A program made the position numbers and the translations under genes. From Planctomycetales bacterium (GTDB lineage Bacteria; Planctomycetota; Phycisphaerae; SM23-33), in assembly GCA_030631125.1 (NCBI GenBank), contig DAOVLS010000113.1:1-7181 (forward strand): DNA of 7,181 bases, in the 5' to 3' direction. The notes under the pieces are model-generated. The model was not told the DNA's origin. It was given only the letters and a program-made list of their open reading frames with translations, and ran no database searches. Below are positions 6,248 through 7,181 of the stretch, piece by piece. Numbering within the stretch: the first letter of the stretch is position 1; every line of letters starts with the position of its first letter.

Positions 6248-6997
6248 ATGGGAAAGACGCTGGAGGCGATGCTTGCCCTTCAGGTAATTGAACGTCAACT
6301 CGCTGACGTTCGCAGGCAGTTCAGCAGTAGCAGTGCTGCTGTGGCTGTTCAGCAAAAGCGGGTTGACGAGTTGCGACAGCGATTGGGATCGCTTCATGAT
6401 GGGGTTTTCGCTCATCAGAAAGAGGCCGGCGCCGTCGAACTGGAACTGAAGAGCAGAGAAGAAGAAGTCAACAAGCTCCGCCAGGCTTTGAACTCCACCA
6501 AGACCAACAAGGAATATGCCGCGATCCTGACCCAACTCAACACCCTCAAGGCCGATAATTCCAAACTTGAAGACAAGGCGCTGAAACTGATGCAGGAGGT
6601 TGATCAGGTTCGCGTCCAGGCCGAGGAAGTCGAGGGTGAGATTGTCCAGGCTGAAAAGCGTCTCGAACAAGTCAGGCAGACCTCGACTGATGAAACCGCC
6701 AGGCTTCAGGCGATGATTGACGATCTCCAGGCGAAGCGTGAGTCCGCCGCCGATGCCGTTCCCGGCGGACCGCTGAGCATCTTCGACCGTATTGCCACTA
6801 TCAGGGACGGCGAAGTAATGGCCCAGATCGAGATTATCGGTAAAAAGCCTCCGTATCAGTACATCTGCAGCGGGTGCAACATGTCAATCGCCGCCGAGCA
6901 CGCCAACGCGCTGCAAACGAAAGACGAAATCCGCTTCTGCGACTGCTGCGGAAGAATTCTGTACCTGAAAGAAGAAACCTCACCGCAGAAGGCGTGA
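6248..6997 (+). CDS. Coiled-coil protein with C-terminal C4 zinc ribbon (CT398/COG1579 type)
   Basis: A 249-residue cytoplasmic protein without signal peptide or membrane segment. Residues about 1-168 are a long charged coiled coil, likely an antiparallel hairpin, with the family's recurring TNKEY motif near the turn (86-90). A short PGGPLSIFDRIATIRDG connector follows. The C-terminal zinc ribbon has Cys207 and Cys210 in YICSGC and Cys231 and Cys234 in the FCDCCGRILY segment, the usual C4 arrangement. The chlamydial member CT398 has been reported to interact with sigma-54 and secretion components; in most bacteria the role is unknown. It is followed 34 nt later by an RNase HI-type gene, as for Rv2229c and Rv2228c in Mycobacterium tuberculosis, so a shared nucleic-acid-related role is plausible but unproven. 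Confidence 0.9.
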   Translation: MGKTLEAMLALQVIERQLADVRRQFSSSSAAVAVQQKRVDELRQRLGSLHDGVFAHQKEAGAVELELKSREEEVNKLRQALNSTKTNKEYAAILTQLNTLKADNSKLEDKALKLMQEVDQVRVQAEEVEGEIVQAEKRLEQVRQTSTDETARLQAMIDDLQAKRESAADAVPGGPLSIFDRIATIRDGEVMAQIEIIGKKPPYQYICSGCNMSIAAEHANALQTKDEIRFCDCCGRILYLKEETSPQKA

Positions 6998-7031
6998 GAA
7001 AGAATTGCGAATTTCCTGCCGGCTACTAAAT

Positions 7032-7181
7032 ATGGATAACAAAGGACCTACGGTTGTAATCAATATCGACGGCGGGGCTCGCGGTAATCCAGGCCCAGCC
7101 GGGGCGGGAGTCGTCATCAAAACCGCCGATGACGGAACCGTCCTGTTTGAAGGTGGATTCTTCCTCGGCAAGGCGACAAAC
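7032..7181 (+). CDS. rnhA: RNase HI-type ribonuclease (5' part, cut by window edge)
   Basis: RNase HI cleaves RNA in RNA-DNA hybrids. Fifty codons are visible before the window ends. The first strand and turn carry the signature VVINIDGGARGNPGPAGAGVV, with the first catalytic Asp at residue 13, as in TDGxxxGNPGPGG of E. coli. The last residues GGFFLGKATN lead towards the usual N-N-x-A-E-Y motif, which would hold the next catalytic Glu just outside the window. The INIDGGARGNPG wording is closer to the RNase HI-like group found in actinobacteria and cyanobacteria than to classical E. coli RnhA, so the gene symbol is tentative. No Shine-Dalgarno precedes ATG 7032; TTG 7005 is an in-frame alternative. 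The catalytic set cannot be checked here. Confidence 0.88.
   Translation, partial: MDNKGPTVVINIDGGARGNPGPAGAGVVIKTADDGTVLFEGGFFLGKATN

Overview
The window is ordinary chromosomal housekeeping sequence from a bacterium with moderate to fairly high GC. Its protein style, its short palindromic repeats and a peptide of the GTGVSPVP type inside a core enzyme suggest a planctomycete, possibly of the Phycisphaerae. That placement is inference from general familiarity; no marker gene here settles it.

Layout. Positions 1-1128 (minus) hold most of a trigger factor gene, cut by the left edge. Positions 1328-1782 (plus) hold a two-gene toxin-antitoxin cassette: a small unrecognised antitoxin candidate followed, with a 16-nt overlap, by a RelE/ParE-type toxin. 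It is divergent from trigger factor and convergent with the next block. Positions 1804-6090 (minus) hold carA, guaA, hisH and hisF, read in that order. Positions 6248-7181 (plus), divergent from carA, hold a coiled-coil C4 zinc-ribbon protein (CT398/COG1579 type) and the start of an RNase HI-type gene.

How the genes relate. CarA, GuaA and HisH are three separate class I (Cys-His-Glu) glutamine amidotransferases placed consecutively. They feed glutamine nitrogen into carbamoyl phosphate (pyrimidines and arginine), GMP, and the imidazole ring of histidine with the purine intermediate AICAR. HisH and HisF form one enzyme and are separated by 2 nt. The zinc-ribbon/RNase H pair is an arrangement also known in other bacteria, for example mycobacteria.

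The least ordinary content is non-coding. The two larger gaps of the amidotransferase run (guaA-hisH, 108 nt; carA-guaA, 109 nt) are each filled by a palindromic element whose arms are built of very short tandem units. One has 7-nt units GGGRYTW with G-quadruplex potential on both strands; the other has 9-nt units around CACAAAG. A third short palindromic piece lies in frame inside carA, at the linker between its two domains. I see no phage, transposase, CRISPR array or recognisable defence island; the toxin-antitoxin pair is the only accessory gene module.
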